Shown piece after piece: positions 50,496 to 60,750 of a stretch of DNA of 64,000 nucleotides. Every line of letters begins with the position of its first letter. Position 1 is the first letter of the stretch. Source of the stretch: a bacterium (GTDB lineage Bacteria > Bacillota_I > Bacilli_A > Izemoplasmatales > Izemoplasmataceae); NCBI GenBank assembly GCA_018400875.1, contig JAGYLV010000001.1, forward strand, positions 1 through 64,000, read 5' to 3'. The translations under genes and the position numbers were made by a program. The notes beneath the pieces were generated by a model. It was not told the DNA's origin and made no database searches. It saw only the letters and a program-made list of their open reading frames with translations.

Positions 50496-51728
50496 TTAAG
50501 GTTTGAGGGTAGACCCAGGCGTGATGGGACCTTGAACCTTGAAACCCGGATACACGCGGATATTGCGGGTGAGCACTGCATCTTTTTCCACGGTAACTCC
50601 TTTACCAAGGACAATGAGTCCACTAAAGAGTAAATCCGGTTTATCGTGATTGGGCGTATAGTCTTCACCCGATCCGACGATGGCATTCTCTTCCACCACC
50701 ACGTCTTTATCTATGATCGCATGATCGATGATGGCGCCCGCTTTAATGACCGTATCATTAAGAATCACGGAATGACTGACTTTTGCCGTCGGATGAATCA
50801 CCACACCGGGTGAAATCACACTTTTTTCAACGTGGCCCGCAATGATGGACCCGTTACTGATGAGGGCTTGCTTGATGGAGGCTTTAGAGCCGACTTTGAC
50901 CGCGGGGAGCTCTTGCGAACGGGTGAATATCTTCCAGTCGCTATCATACATGTCCAAAGGAATCTTATCCACCGTTTCAGTGAGTTCTAAATTGGCTTCT
51001 AAGTAGGCATCATACGTTCCTACATCTTTCCAATAATCGGTAAACGTGTAAGCCGCTAAGCGCTTCTTCTCGTCTAAAAAGCCAGGAATGATGTGCTTAC
51101 CAAAATCCAAATCCGTTTGATTGTAGCGCTCTAAGGCATCCACTAAGACGGACTTATTGAAGACATAAATTCCCATTGATGCCAAGTTAGAATCCGCCAC
51201 TTGGGGTTTTTCTAAAAACTTCGTGATGATGCCATCGTCATCGGTTTCTAAAATGCCAAACCGCGAAATATCAGCTTTAGGAACGGGTTGGACAGCGACG
51301 GTGACTTCCGCGTTTAAATCATAGTGCGCTTGGATCATTTTACGGTAATCCATCTTATAAATATGATCGCCTGAGAGAATCAAAACGGTCTCTTTCGGGG
51401 AGCGCTTTAAAATTTCTAAATTTTGTTTGAGCGCATCGGCGGTGCCTTTGTACCATTCTTTATGGGGTTGCATCAAAGAGAGTCTCGTATCCCTTCGGTC
51501 TAAGTCCCATGGTTTCCCCGATCCGATGTGTTCGTTCAAGGATAAGGGTAAATACTGAGTCAAAATCCCGATGTCATAGATGCCTGAATTCGTGCAGTTA
51601 GACAGCGTAAAATCAATGATTCGGTATTTCCCCGCAAACGGCACTGCGGGTTTAACGCGTTTTTCAGAGAGTAAATCCAGGCGAGAGCCTCGTCCGCCGG
51701 CTAAGATGAAGGCTTGCACATTATCCAC
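50496..51728 (-). CDS. glgC: Glucose-1-phosphate adenylyltransferase
   Basis: AGGRGSRLDLLSEKRVKPAVPFAGKYRIIDF, GTADALKQN. Confidence 0.94.
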   Translation of the reverse strand: MDNVQAFILAGGRGSRLDLLSEKRVKPAVPFAGKYRIIDFTLSNCTNSGIYDIGILTQYLPLSLNEHIGSGKPWDLDRRDTRLSLMQPHKEWYKGTADALKQNLEILKRSPKETVLILSGDHIYKMDYRKMIQAHYDLNAEVTVAVQPVPKADISRFGILETDDDGIITKFLEKPQVADSNLASMGIYVFNKSVLVDALERYNQTDLDFGKHIIPGFLDEKKRLAAYTFTDYWKDVGTYDAYLEANLELTETVDKIPLDMYDSDWKIFTRSQELPAVKVGSKASIKQALISNGSIIAGHVEKSVISPGVVIHPTAKVSHSVILNDTVIKAGAIIDHAIIDKDVVVEENAIVGSGEDYTPNHDKPDLLFSGLIVLGKGVTVEKDAVLTRNIRVYPGFKVQGPITPGSTLKP

Positions 51729-53145
51729 GTTTCATCACCTCTTGATACAGGGTTATGTAATCGTTGGCTGACTGCGTCCAAGAAAAATCTTGTTCCATCG
51801 CTCTTTTTTGCAACATTTTAAAGGTGTCACTTTCCCCGTGCACACTGATGGCCAGTAATAACGCTTGTTTGAGATCATCACTGTCAAAGGTATCAAAGCC
51901 AAAACCGGTGCCTTCTAAGGTGTATTCGTTAAACGGTTCGACCGTATCTTTAAGCCCTCCCGTTTTATGCACCACCGGTAACGTCCCATAGCGCATCGCA
52001 ATCAGTTGGGAAAGCCCACACGGTTCAAAGCGCGAGGGCATTAAGAAAAGATCAGCGCCTGCATAGACTTGTCTCGCAAGCCCATCGCTGTAGCCAAAAT
52101 AGACCCCTAAATGATCGGGGTTTGAATCGTGTAAGTATTGGAACGTATCTTCGTAATACGGATCTCCACTGCCTAAGAGCACAAAGTTTATTAACCCTTT
52201 TTCGACCATCGAGGGTATCACATCCGCCACGAGGCTAAAGCCTTTCGATTCGGTGATTCGTGAGACCATACCCACTAATGGAAGCTGGGGATTTTTTAAG
52301 CCAAATTGATTCATCAAGGCTTTTTTATTGGCTTTTTTCCCAGAGACGAACGTTTGAGTGGTATACGTTTTTTCCAGGGCATCATCACGGGATGGGTCAA
52401 AGGTCTCCGGGTCAATGCCATTGATGATGCCTGAGAAACTGGATTCGCGCATTTTAAGCACGCCTTGCATGCCATAGGCAAAATAGGCGTGCTTTAAGTT
52501 CTCTTTATAGGTGGGGGATACCGTGGTGACTTGATCGGCCGTCATGATGCCGGTCTTTAAAAAATTGATGACATCATCAAATTCTAAGAGATCAGAATAA
52601 TCCGTGTTTAGATGACTCATCAATGCTTTGGAAAAGCGCCCTTGATAGGCAATATTGTGGATGGTGAATAGGGTTTTTAAAGGCGCTAAATTGGCATACT
52701 TGGCGTCATATTTTAAAAGGTAGGCAATGAGACCGGTCTGCCAATCATTCAGATGCAAAATGTCTTGTGGGGGTAAGACGTGCATGAGGGCGTTTAACGT
52801 CGCATGGGCAAAATAGCCATAACGTTCCCCATCATCATAATCCCCGTAAAGATGCGGTCTTAACCCAAAATAATATTCATTGTCGATGAAATACACCTTG
52901 ACCTTTTCGTGGGTAAAGGTTTGGATGCCGATGTATTTATCTTCGTGATGGACGCGTGTGGTGCCAGTGTAAACGGTGGTCAGTTCAGATTCAAAATTGT
53001 CTTTAATCGCTTGGTGCTTGGGCATAATTAACGAAACATCATGACCCATATCGGCCAAGGTTTTAGGTAAACTGCCGAGCACATCGGCGAGTCCGCCGGT
53101 TTTCGCAAAGGGGGTGGCTTCGGAACCAACAAACGTAATTTTCAT
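51721..53145 (-). CDS. glgA: Glycogen/starch synthase
   Basis: FVGSEATPFAKTGGLADVLGSLPKTLA, GT5. Confidence 0.95.
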   Translation of the reverse strand: MKITFVGSEATPFAKTGGLADVLGSLPKTLADMGHDVSLIMPKHQAIKDNFESELTTVYTGTTRVHHEDKYIGIQTFTHEKVKVYFIDNEYYFGLRPHLYGDYDDGERYGYFAHATLNALMHVLPPQDILHLNDWQTGLIAYLLKYDAKYANLAPLKTLFTIHNIAYQGRFSKALMSHLNTDYSDLLEFDDVINFLKTGIMTADQVTTVSPTYKENLKHAYFAYGMQGVLKMRESSFSGIINGIDPETFDPSRDDALEKTYTTQTFVSGKKANKKALMNQFGLKNPQLPLVGMVSRITESKGFSLVADVIPSMVEKGLINFVLLGSGDPYYEDTFQYLHDSNPDHLGVYFGYSDGLARQVYAGADLFLMPSRFEPCGLSQLIAMRYGTLPVVHKTGGLKDTVEPFNEYTLEGTGFGFDTFDSDDLKQALLLAISVHGESDTFKMLQKRAMEQDFSWTQSANDYITLYQEVMKRG

Positions 53146-53258
53146 GGCATCACCTCTGCTTTTAGTATAACGCTTTCATCCCTAAAAAAAAAGAAACCCG
53201 AAGGTTTCTTTTTACCGATAAAGTAAGGATAAATCTTTGCCATAATCTCTTCTGTTAT

Positions 53259-53801
53259 TTAATAATCAAACGATTTAAGTCGGGTGAAAAATAACCCACC
53301 CACCACCATCATTAATAAGGCACTGGGTAACATGTAAGACCCATTATAAATCATTGAATAAAGCGCCGCCGGCGTCCCTTCGGGGGCAAATTCCCCAAAC
53401 AGTAATACGCCACTTAAAAAGTGCATGAAAAACCTAAGAAACGATCCCACAAAAATCCCTGTGATGAAGACCCAGCGATTTTCTGGCGCCATTTTAAAGA
53501 TAAAGCCGGCCGCCCCCGCGAGTCCAAAGGCAAACAAATAATCTAAAAATAGACTTTGCCAGACGCCGTAGAGTTGAAACCCCGAAAGCATCAAGTTAAT
53601 CAGACCGAAGATGACGCCGCCTAAGATACCAACCCACGGACCTTCTTTATAGGCCAAGATGAAGATGGGAATTAAGGACAACGATATCCGGCCGCCTTGC
53701 GGCAGGCTCGGTAAGAACATAAATACCACTTCAATCGCAGCCGCTAAGGCCAGCGATACACCAATAAATGCAATGCGCTTGGTGCTTAAACTTTGCTGCA
53801 T
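53259..53801 (-). CDS. thiT: ThiT-like thiamine ECF transporter S component
   Basis: LPQGGRISLSLIPIFILAYKEGPWVGILGGVIFGL; downstream of TPP riboswitch; start at MQQSLSTKR. Confidence 0.85.
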   Translation of the reverse strand: MQQSLSTKRIAFIGVSLALAAAIEVVFMFLPSLPQGGRISLSLIPIFILAYKEGPWVGILGGVIFGLINLMLSGFQLYGVWQSLFLDYLFAFGLAGAAGFIFKMAPENRWVFITGIFVGSFLRFFMHFLSGVLLFGEFAPEGTPAALYSMIYNGSYMLPSALLMMVVGGLFFTRLKSFDY

Positions 53802-53820
53802 ACAATCACGCTCCTTTAAT

Positions 53821-53844
53821 AAAAAAGTCCTCACACGTGAGGAC
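53821..53844 (-). terminator. Riboswitch-controlled intrinsic terminator
   Basis: GTCCTCAC-GT-GTGAGGAC-TTTTTT between TPP aptamer and thiT. Confidence 0.85.
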
Positions 53845-53860
53845 AAATGTTTATTAAAGA

Positions 53861-53950
53861 TTCATCCTACGCTGGCATTATCCAGATCAGGTATGGTCTG
53901 TTCTAGTATCAAGAACACTCTCAGCCTAGTTCTCTAAGCTCCCTGATTTA
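53861..53950 (-). ncRNA. TPP riboswitch (THI element)
   Basis: Minus strand AGGGAGC...GGCTGAGAG...ACCATACCTGATCTGGATAATGCCAGCGTAGGA. Confidence 0.95.
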
Positions 53951-53979
53951 TCGGTGACTTTATATTAACACAATGTGGT

Positions 53980-55266
53980 TCAAAGCCCAATCTTTTTAAG
54001 AATCAAATCCGGGGTGTGTTGCGGGGTGTTTTCAATGACGATGGATGCCTTGAGTGCATCTAAATCCACAGGGCTTTGGGCATAAACTTCAGCAATCGTT
54101 TCACCCGGTTCAACGGGTTCGCCCACACGTTTTAACACTTTGAGGCCGACGAGTGGATCAATGACATCGTCTTTGGTGGCCCGACCTGCCCCTAAATGCA
54201 TCGCAAAAAGACCTAGATTTAGCGCGTGAATGGATTGAATCGTTCCGGCTTTAGGCGCCTTAATGAGGGTGGGGGTTAATGCTTTCACCGCCTTAAATGC
54301 GGAAAGGTCGCCCCCTTGAGCATGGATGAATTGTTCAAATCTAGCGTAGGCTTCACCGCTTGAAAGGATGGCTTCGGCCGCCGCTTTCGCAGCCTCAAAA
54401 CTTGGATATAACTCGGCTTTATACGTAATGGCACCGGCCAGTTCGACGAGCAAGTGATGAAAATCAGCAGGACCTTTTCCGTTTAACGCGTCCATCGCTT
54501 CTAAGACTTCTAAGCGGTTCCCAATGGCCTCTCCAAGAGGTTCATCCATCCGAGTTAAAAAGGCGGTGACACTTTTGCCATGTTGCGTGCCAATCTCGAC
54601 CATCAGTGAGGCCAGCTTAGTGGCTTCGGCTTCTGATTTCATGAAGGCCCCCTCACCGACTTTCACATCTAAGACGATGACATCGGCCCCAGAGGCCAGT
54701 TTTTTTGCCATTATGGAAGATGCAATTAAGGGAATCGAGGGAACGGTTCCCGTCACGTCTCGTAAGGCATAAAGGATTTTATCCGCTGGGGCCACATCGG
54801 CGGTTTGACCCGCCACCGCGCAGCCAATCGTATTGACTTGAGATTTAAAAGCTTCCGGTGACAGGCTCGTATTAAATCCTGGAATACTTTCGAGTTTATC
54901 GATGGTCCCACCCGTATGGCCGAGTCCTCGGCCCGATAGTTTGGCCATTTTTCCGCCCATGGTTGCCACGAGTGGTGCCAAGGCGAGTGTGGTTTTATCG
55001 CCTACACCTCCGGTGGAATGTTTATCCACTTTGATGCCTTCAATGGCGGAAAGATCGATTTGTTCGCCACTTTCAAGCATCGCTTCGGTGAGGTAAAACG
55101 CTTCTTTTTCGTTCATCGATTGAAAAAAGACGGCCATCAGCCAAGCACTGATTTGGTAATCGGGGATGGAGCCTTCGGTTAATCCTTGGATAATAAATTG
55201 AATCTCTTCTTTTGAATGCGCGTTGCCATCGCGTTTTTTTTCAATTAAATCGATCATGCGCATCAT
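53980..55266 (-). CDS. pdp: Pyrimidine-nucleoside phosphorylase
   Basis: KVDKHSTGGVGDKTTLALAPLVA, LSGRGLGHTGGT. Confidence 0.95.
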   Translation of the reverse strand: MMRMIDLIEKKRDGNAHSKEEIQFIIQGLTEGSIPDYQISAWLMAVFFQSMNEKEAFYLTEAMLESGEQIDLSAIEGIKVDKHSTGGVGDKTTLALAPLVATMGGKMAKLSGRGLGHTGGTIDKLESIPGFNTSLSPEAFKSQVNTIGCAVAGQTADVAPADKILYALRDVTGTVPSIPLIASSIMAKKLASGADVIVLDVKVGEGAFMKSEAEATKLASLMVEIGTQHGKSVTAFLTRMDEPLGEAIGNRLEVLEAMDALNGKGPADFHHLLVELAGAITYKAELYPSFEAAKAAAEAILSSGEAYARFEQFIHAQGGDLSAFKAVKALTPTLIKAPKAGTIQSIHALNLGLFAMHLGAGRATKDDVIDPLVGLKVLKRVGEPVEPGETIAEVYAQSPVDLDALKASIVIENTPQHTPDLILKKIGL

Positions 55267-55268
55267 AC

Positions 55269-56084
55269 TCAAACACCTCGCTCAGTATACTCATCTTGTT
55301 TGGTTTGGATTAACTCTCTTACGTGGTCAGAAAGTTCATTGGAAGTCATGGTTTTTACCGTGTCTGAAGGGATTAAAGGATAATAATGGACGTAGATGTG
55401 CTGTTTTTTAAACGGCCACTTTTTCCATGCATAAATCGTATTATAAATCACCCCAACTAAAACTGGGGCACCAGGTTTAATGGCAAGCTTTAAAGCCCCA
55501 GGTTTAAACGGCAACATACTATTTTTCTTAGAACGAGTCCCTTCCGGGTAGATGCCCACAGAAATGCCGGATTCAAAAACCTTGATGCCTTCTAATAACG
55601 CTTTAACGGCTTCGCGGTCTTTTTCCCTTTGCATCGGTACATGCCCCATGAGCCGGGCAATCGGGCCGATGATGATCCATTTGAAAATGGCCTCTTTGGC
55701 GATAAAAAGTAAGGGGTTGGGCAATAATACTTTGTGCACGATGGTGTCATAATTGGATTGATGATTCCCCACAAACACAAACGGTTGGTCATGGGGAATG
55801 TTTTTTAAGCCACTGGCATGCACCTGAAACCTCAGTAAACGAATGGCTAAGACTAAAAAACCATCCAAAAATTTATGGTGTTGGATGTTTTCGCGTTCAA
55901 TGCCGGGCCGGAATTTCCCGTAAAAATGAAGCCATGCAGCAAAAAGTCCGATGGAAAGACCCAGTCCAATCGGAACGCTCAAAATAAAGGCGATTACCGC
56001 CGCCCACCAGGCGAGCTGATAAGCCAGTAATGTGGCGATGACAATAATCCCCAACCACGTGATAAAAAACAATAAACTAATCAT
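55269..56084 (-). CDS. plsC: 1-acyl-sn-glycerol-3-phosphate acyltransferase
   Basis: NHQSNYD (NHX4D) and YPEGTRSK; start moved to MISLLFFITW. Confidence 0.92.
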   Translation of the reverse strand: MISLLFFITWLGIIVIATLLAYQLAWWAAVIAFILSVPIGLGLSIGLFAAWLHFYGKFRPGIERENIQHHKFLDGFLVLAIRLLRFQVHASGLKNIPHDQPFVFVGNHQSNYDTIVHKVLLPNPLLFIAKEAIFKWIIIGPIARLMGHVPMQREKDREAVKALLEGIKVFESGISVGIYPEGTRSKKNSMLPFKPGALKLAIKPGAPVLVGVIYNTIYAWKKWPFKKQHIYVHYYPLIPSDTVKTMTSNELSDHVRELIQTKQDEYTERGV

Positions 56085-56547
56085 GGGAAATCCTTTCGTA
56101 CACGGCAAACCGCAAAGGCCCAGACTGGGTTTCTTCGACGGTTTTAAACTTTGATTTATCCCATGCAGGGAATACCGTATCACCCTTAAATGAGGCATCA
56201 ATATGGGTGATATAAAGTCGGTCGACCCAGGGAAGGGTTTGCGCATAGATGGATGCGCCACCAATGATATATAAATCTTCGTGCGTGTTTGTAAGGTACT
56301 TCTTTAAGTCATCAACGACGTCCACACGGTCATCTTTTAAGGTTTTAGAAACCACGACATGATGGCGATTCGGCAAGGGTTTACCCAAACTTTTTAAGAT
56401 GGACTCATAAGTAATGCGGCCCATTAAAACCGTATGACCCGACGTCACTTTTTTAAAATATTTTAAATCTTCCGGATAATGCCACGGAAGACTCCCGTTC
56501 GCCCCAATCACTCGGTTTTGATCGTAAGCGACTACTAACGCAATCAT
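56077..56547 (-). CDS. folA: Dihydrofolate reductase
   Basis: VIGANGSLPWHYPEDLKYFKKVT. Confidence 0.96.
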   Translation of the reverse strand: MIALVVAYDQNRVIGANGSLPWHYPEDLKYFKKVTSGHTVLMGRITYESILKSLGKPLPNRHHVVVSKTLKDDRVDVVDDLKKYLTNTHEDLYIIGGASIYAQTLPWVDRLYITHIDASFKGDTVFPAWDKSKFKTVEETQSGPLRFAVYERISHD

Positions 56548-57426
56548 TTAAACACTAACTTTCGCCCGAATGGCAGGATGCGGGTTGTAATTTTCCAAGG
56601 TGAAATCATCGTAGGTAAAATCTAAGATATTTTGGACCTTAGGATTCAGTTTTAATGTTGGCAAGGGGCGCTCTTCTCTTTCCAGCAATGTATGCACGGC
56701 CGCAAAATGATCGTTATAAATATGTCCATCCCCAATCGTATGGATAAATGTTTTGGGGGTGAGGTTGGTCACTTGCGCCACCATCATCAAAAGCGCGCTG
56801 TAAGAGGCGATGTTAAAAGGAACCCCTAAAAAGGCATCGGCACTTCGTTGATACATTTGCAGTGATAATTCACCGTTCGCCACGTAAAACTGAAACATCA
56901 TATGGCAAGGCGGCAGTGCCATCTGATCTATCAACGGGGGATTCCACGCGTTGACAATGAGCCGTCTAGATCCCGGCTTAGTTTTGATGGCTTCAATCAC
57001 TTCGAGCAACTGATCAACGGTTTTTTGACGCCCTTCAAAGGCGCGCCACTGTTTGCCATATACCGGCCCCAGTTCACCGTATTTTTGCGCAAAGGCATCG
57101 TCCGTCTTAATCTTCTCAACAAAATCACTCATCGACTCACCCGCATAATTCGGGCTTTTTTTGAAAGACTCATACGGCCATTCATTCCAGATGCGAACTC
57201 CCTCTTTGACGAGAGGTTGAATATTCGTTTCGCCTTGGATGAACCAAAGCAGTTCAATGATGATGCTTTTAAAGTGCGTCTTTTTCGTGGTTAAAAGGGG
57301 AAACCCATCGGCCAAATCAAAGCGCATTTGATCGCCAAAAATCGACCGTGTCCCCGTGCCGGTGCGGTCGTCTTTGGCGGTGCCATTTTCTAAAATGTTT
57401 TGTAAAAACTGATGATATTGTTTCAT
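56548..57426 (-). CDS. thyA: Thymidylate synthase
   Basis: [24 protein letters not shown] active site. Confidence 0.97.
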   Translation of the reverse strand: MKQYHQFLQNILENGTAKDDRTGTGTRSIFGDQMRFDLADGFPLLTTKKTHFKSIIIELLWFIQGETNIQPLVKEGVRIWNEWPYESFKKSPNYAGESMSDFVEKIKTDDAFAQKYGELGPVYGKQWRAFEGRQKTVDQLLEVIEAIKTKPGSRRLIVNAWNPPLIDQMALPPCHMMFQFYVANGELSLQMYQRSADAFLGVPFNIASYSALLMMVAQVTNLTPKTFIHTIGDGHIYNDHFAAVHTLLEREERPLPTLKLNPKVQNILDFTYDDFTLENYNPHPAIRAKVSV

Positions 57427-57466
57427 GGTTCACCTCGAGATTATTATAGCATAATCTCGGGCGGTT

Positions 57467-57820
57467 TTACGCGGGCACTTCTTCCTTTTTTGGCTCATTT
57501 TCGAGTTTGATAAAGCTCATCCGCTCGGCAATGATTTCCGGGTACGAAAAGCTTTTTTCATCTTCGTAATGAAAGGTCTTTTGAGCGACCCGCCCCCGGA
57601 CCCCGATGATGGATCCTTTTTTGCAGTAATTCACCGCATTTTCCGCAATACCTCGCCATAATGTGATCTTTATAAAATCCGAATCATAGGTATGGGTCTC
57701 ACTGTTCTTAAACGGTCTTTTAAGCGCCAACATAAGCGTTGAAACACTCTCCCCTGTATCGAGTTTTCTGAGTTCCGGTTCAAACACCACCCGGCCCACT
57801 AATGTCACATGATTCACCAT
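57467..57820 (-). CDS. ssb: Single-stranded DNA-binding protein
   Basis: OB-fold SSB, VNHVTLVGRVVFEPELR. Confidence 0.9.
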   Translation of the reverse strand: MVNHVTLVGRVVFEPELRKLDTGESVSTLMLALKRPFKNSETHTYDSDFIKITLWRGIAENAVNYCKKGSIIGVRGRVAQKTFHYEDEKSFSYPEIIAERMSFIKLENEPKKEEVPA

Positions 57821-58002
57821 AAAACGCCTCCTTTTTGATTACAGTGTAGGCGCCCTTTTCAAAAGTACCAAATCGTATAAAACGCGCTTTTTTAGCAAGC
57901 CTCATGGTACCTCCGCGAGATTCATCATTTGGGCAACAAAAAACCGCTTGTTTTGAACAAGCGGTTCATAATGCCCATGAAAATCAGGTTTTATATGTTT
58001 TT

Positions 58003-58563
58003 TTAAAAACTGACATCCACATCGGCACGTTTGGCCGATTCGGCTTCGAAGAATTCTTTTTTGCTTAAGGCAATCATCCCAGCCACAATGCTCGTAGGGA
58101 AGCTCACGATGCGCTGGTTGATGGTCGAGACATTACTGTTATATAACCGGCGGGCGGCTTGTAAGTGTTCTTCCACTTCATTGATGGAATTTTGCAAGTT
58201 GATGAATAAGCTGTCGGCTTTTAAATCTGGATAGTTTTCCACGGCCACATTGATGCCGCTTTGGACTTCATTGAGACGGCCTTGGAATTCTTGTTTTTGT
58301 TCCATGGTGAGTTCAGCGGGCAAGCCTTTTCGCCATTTGGTGACTTTTTCAAAGAGTTCCGCTTCGTGCTTGGCGTAACCTTTGGTAGCGCCCACTAGTT
58401 TAGAAAGCGCGTCAAACCGTTTGGTGAGGGCCACATCGATGCCAGAGTCGGCCTCTTCGACTTTCACCTCGAGTTGACGTAAAGCATTCATGGTGACGAT
58501 GTACCACAGTCCAATCACAACGATTAGACCGACAATAATGAGTAATACAACAATTGGATCCAT
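58003..58563 (-). CDS. lemA: LemA family protein
   Basis: NALRQLEVKVEEADSGIDVALTKRFDAL, FPTSIVAGMIALSKKEFFEAE. Confidence 0.92.
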   Translation of the reverse strand: MDPIVVLLIIVGLIVVIGLWYIVTMNALRQLEVKVEEADSGIDVALTKRFDALSKLVGATKGYAKHEAELFEKVTKWRKGLPAELTMEQKQEFQGRLNEVQSGINVAVENYPDLKADSLFINLQNSINEVEEHLQAARRLYNSNVSTINQRIVSFPTSIVAGMIALSKKEFFEAESAKRADVDVSF

Positions 58564-59444
58564 TAGGTTATCTCCTTAAATATATTTTGGTTGAGCTTCA
58601 GCTCATGAATCACATCTTTTATTAGTTGGAAATCATGTTTAAACGCATCAATGCGTTTTTCATCCAGCGGTCTAAACATTTGGATTTCGAGTAAACTGCG
58701 GTTGTTATCGATGGCGAGATACATCTGGTCATCGAGGAACGCAAAGCCAATGTTTCCGGGATGGTCTTGTTCAATTTTCATCATCCGCTCCATCATTTGA
58801 GGTGTGATGAGATAAAACGCGGTATGATCATTGGTCGTATAGGTTTTATACACTTTATTAAACGCCACCGATTCCATTTTTATCTTTTTAAAGGGGCGCT
58901 TACTTTGCGGTCTTTCGGTTTCTAGGACTTGCAGCGATCCATTAAATGTTTTATTAAAATCGACCCGGTAAAATTGACCGGTAAAGAAAGGGACGTAATA
59001 CGTTCTCGTTCCGTTTTTGGTGTGTTCGACGCGGCGTTCTTCGAGTTTGATGTCGCACATTTCAAACTGCACGCCATCGAGTGAGCCCCGGATGTAATCT
59101 TCCGAATGAAACCGGTCGGCGTGGCGCATAAATTCACACCGGTACACATCGTCTAATGCAAGCCCTGCGTTCGGTTCATAGACGCCATTTTCGATCCATT
59201 CGCCAATTTTTCCCTTTAAAAAATTGTGTTTGAAATCACTCACCATCTTATTAAAGGCGACCGAGCCGATGATGATCAAAATAACTCCGGTTAAAAATAA
59301 CAGGCCCGCTAAAACTTGAACGACCAGAGAATTTAATCCTACGAGTAAAAAGAGCGCAACGCTGATGACGGCGAGCGGTCCACCGATCAATATTTTCTTT
59401 TCAGCCGCTTTTTTGGTGGCTTGGTAAGATGCTAATAAATCCAT
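58563..59444 (-). CDS. DUF3137-family membrane protein
   Basis: Two TM then FTGQFYRVDFNKTFNG; adjacent to lemA, a common pair. Confidence 0.8.
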   Translation of the reverse strand: MDLLASYQATKKAAEKKILIGGPLAVISVALFLLVGLNSLVVQVLAGLLFLTGVILIIIGSVAFNKMVSDFKHNFLKGKIGEWIENGVYEPNAGLALDDVYRCEFMRHADRFHSEDYIRGSLDGVQFEMCDIKLEERRVEHTKNGTRTYYVPFFTGQFYRVDFNKTFNGSLQVLETERPQSKRPFKKIKMESVAFNKVYKTYTTNDHTAFYLITPQMMERMMKIEQDHPGNIGFAFLDDQMYLAIDNNRSLLEIQMFRPLDEKRIDAFKHDFQLIKDVIHELKLNQNIFKEIT

Positions 59445-59484
59445 GCTAGCCTCCTAAAGATAGTATAGCGTAAATTCGAGAGTT

Positions 59485-60750
59485 TTAAGTGTCTTTACGG
59501 GGAATTAACACGACATCAAGTGCACGCATCGATGCTTTCATCGCGCTTAAAGCATGCGTCACATCTTCTAAGGTTAATTCCATTTGCATATCGAGTAAAT
59601 CATAATGAGTCAGGCCATCACTCACATAGCGTGAACGGTTACGCACGGTACCCTCTAAGGAATCAAGGCCATAGATAAACGCCCCAATGTTGGCTTTTTT
59701 TTGCGTCTCAAAGCGCTCTGGGTTAAGGAGTGCTCCCGGCGCATTTAACAGCGCATCGAAGGCTTCTTCGGTGGCGTGATCATCGGGGGTTTGGGCCGAT
59801 AAAATCACCAATGCGACTTCCGGATAAAGCGTTAAATCATAGTCAAAGCCATCATTAATGAGTCCTTTTTCTTGCATGGATTCGACCCACGGACTGGTCC
59901 GGTCAAAGAGCATATCAAGCCCCACTTCTAAGGCTAAATAAAAGGCATACCTTGCTTTCGCATCTTCAAAGTCTAAATCCAGGCGAATGCCTCTCAGCCA
60001 GTAATCGGCGTAGACATCCCCTGGGATTCGCAGTTTGGTTTCTTTGAGTGAAGGCGGGAGCGCCCCTTCAATGGGGAGCGGGTTTAACGCTGTTTTTTCA
60101 GGCAACACAAGCGTTTCATTGAGCGTTTTTACTAGCGATTCAATGTCCCCATCGCCACTGATGATCAGCGTCGCCACTTCCGGTTGATAAAAGGCTTCAT
60201 GAATCGCTTTCAGTGTGGGATAATCCATCGCTTGAATGTTTTTTTCATCGCCGATGATATCACTCGCAAAGGGATGGGTTTCATACAATGTTTCAAGTAA
60301 GGTGTGGTATTGCTGGTAAAAGGGATTATCTTGGCTGGACGCCCACTCTTCGGTGATGATGCCTTTTTCTTCTTCCACACCCGTTTCAGTGAATTTTGGG
60401 AAAAAGACTAAATCGAGTAAGGATTGAATGTTCGAAGTCAGCTCATCGGTGGCTTCAAATAAGTAACTCGTTTGAAACTGCGAGGTGAACGCATTGACAT
60501 TCGCGCCTTGCTGGGCAAATACCGCGGTGAGTTCTTCGCCGTCATCTTCAAAACATTTATGCTCTAAAAAATGGGCGGCCCCACTGGGGAAATACACTTT
60601 TTCCCCAGCTTTTTCATAGGCCCGGTGGAGGCCGCCAATGGGAAATGTGATCATCGCGTATTTTTTTAAATAGCCGGGGCGTTGGATATAAATCAACTTG
60701 AGCCGGTTTTGAATCATGACAATCGTTTCATTCAGTTTGAGGGATTTCAT
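59485..60750 (-). CDS. M16 zinc peptidase (YmfH-like), active HXXEH
   Basis: HFLEHKCFEDDGEE (HXXEH). Confidence 0.9.
   Translation of the reverse strand: MKSLKLNETIVMIQNRLKLIYIQRPGYLKKYAMITFPIGGLHRAYEKAGEKVYFPSGAAHFLEHKCFEDDGEELTAVFAQQGANVNAFTSQFQTSYLFEATDELTSNIQSLLDLVFFPKFTETGVEEEKGIITEEWASSQDNPFYQQYHTLLETLYETHPFASDIIGDEKNIQAMDYPTLKAIHEAFYQPEVATLIISGDGDIESLVKTLNETLVLPEKTALNPLPIEGALPPSLKETKLRIPGDVYADYWLRGIRLDLDFEDAKARYAFYLALEVGLDMLFDRTSPWVESMQEKGLINDGFDYDLTLYPEVALVILSAQTPDDHATEEAFDALLNAPGALLNPERFETQKKANIGAFIYGLDSLEGTVRNRSRYVSDGLTHYDLLDMQMELTLEDVTHALSAMKASMRALDVVLIPRKDT

Noticed and set aside
57895-57915. GGTACCTCCGCG resembling a T-box core near ssb
   Set aside because: Wrong consensus order and orientation, no AAGGTGG, no antiterminator/terminator pair and no aminoacylation gene.
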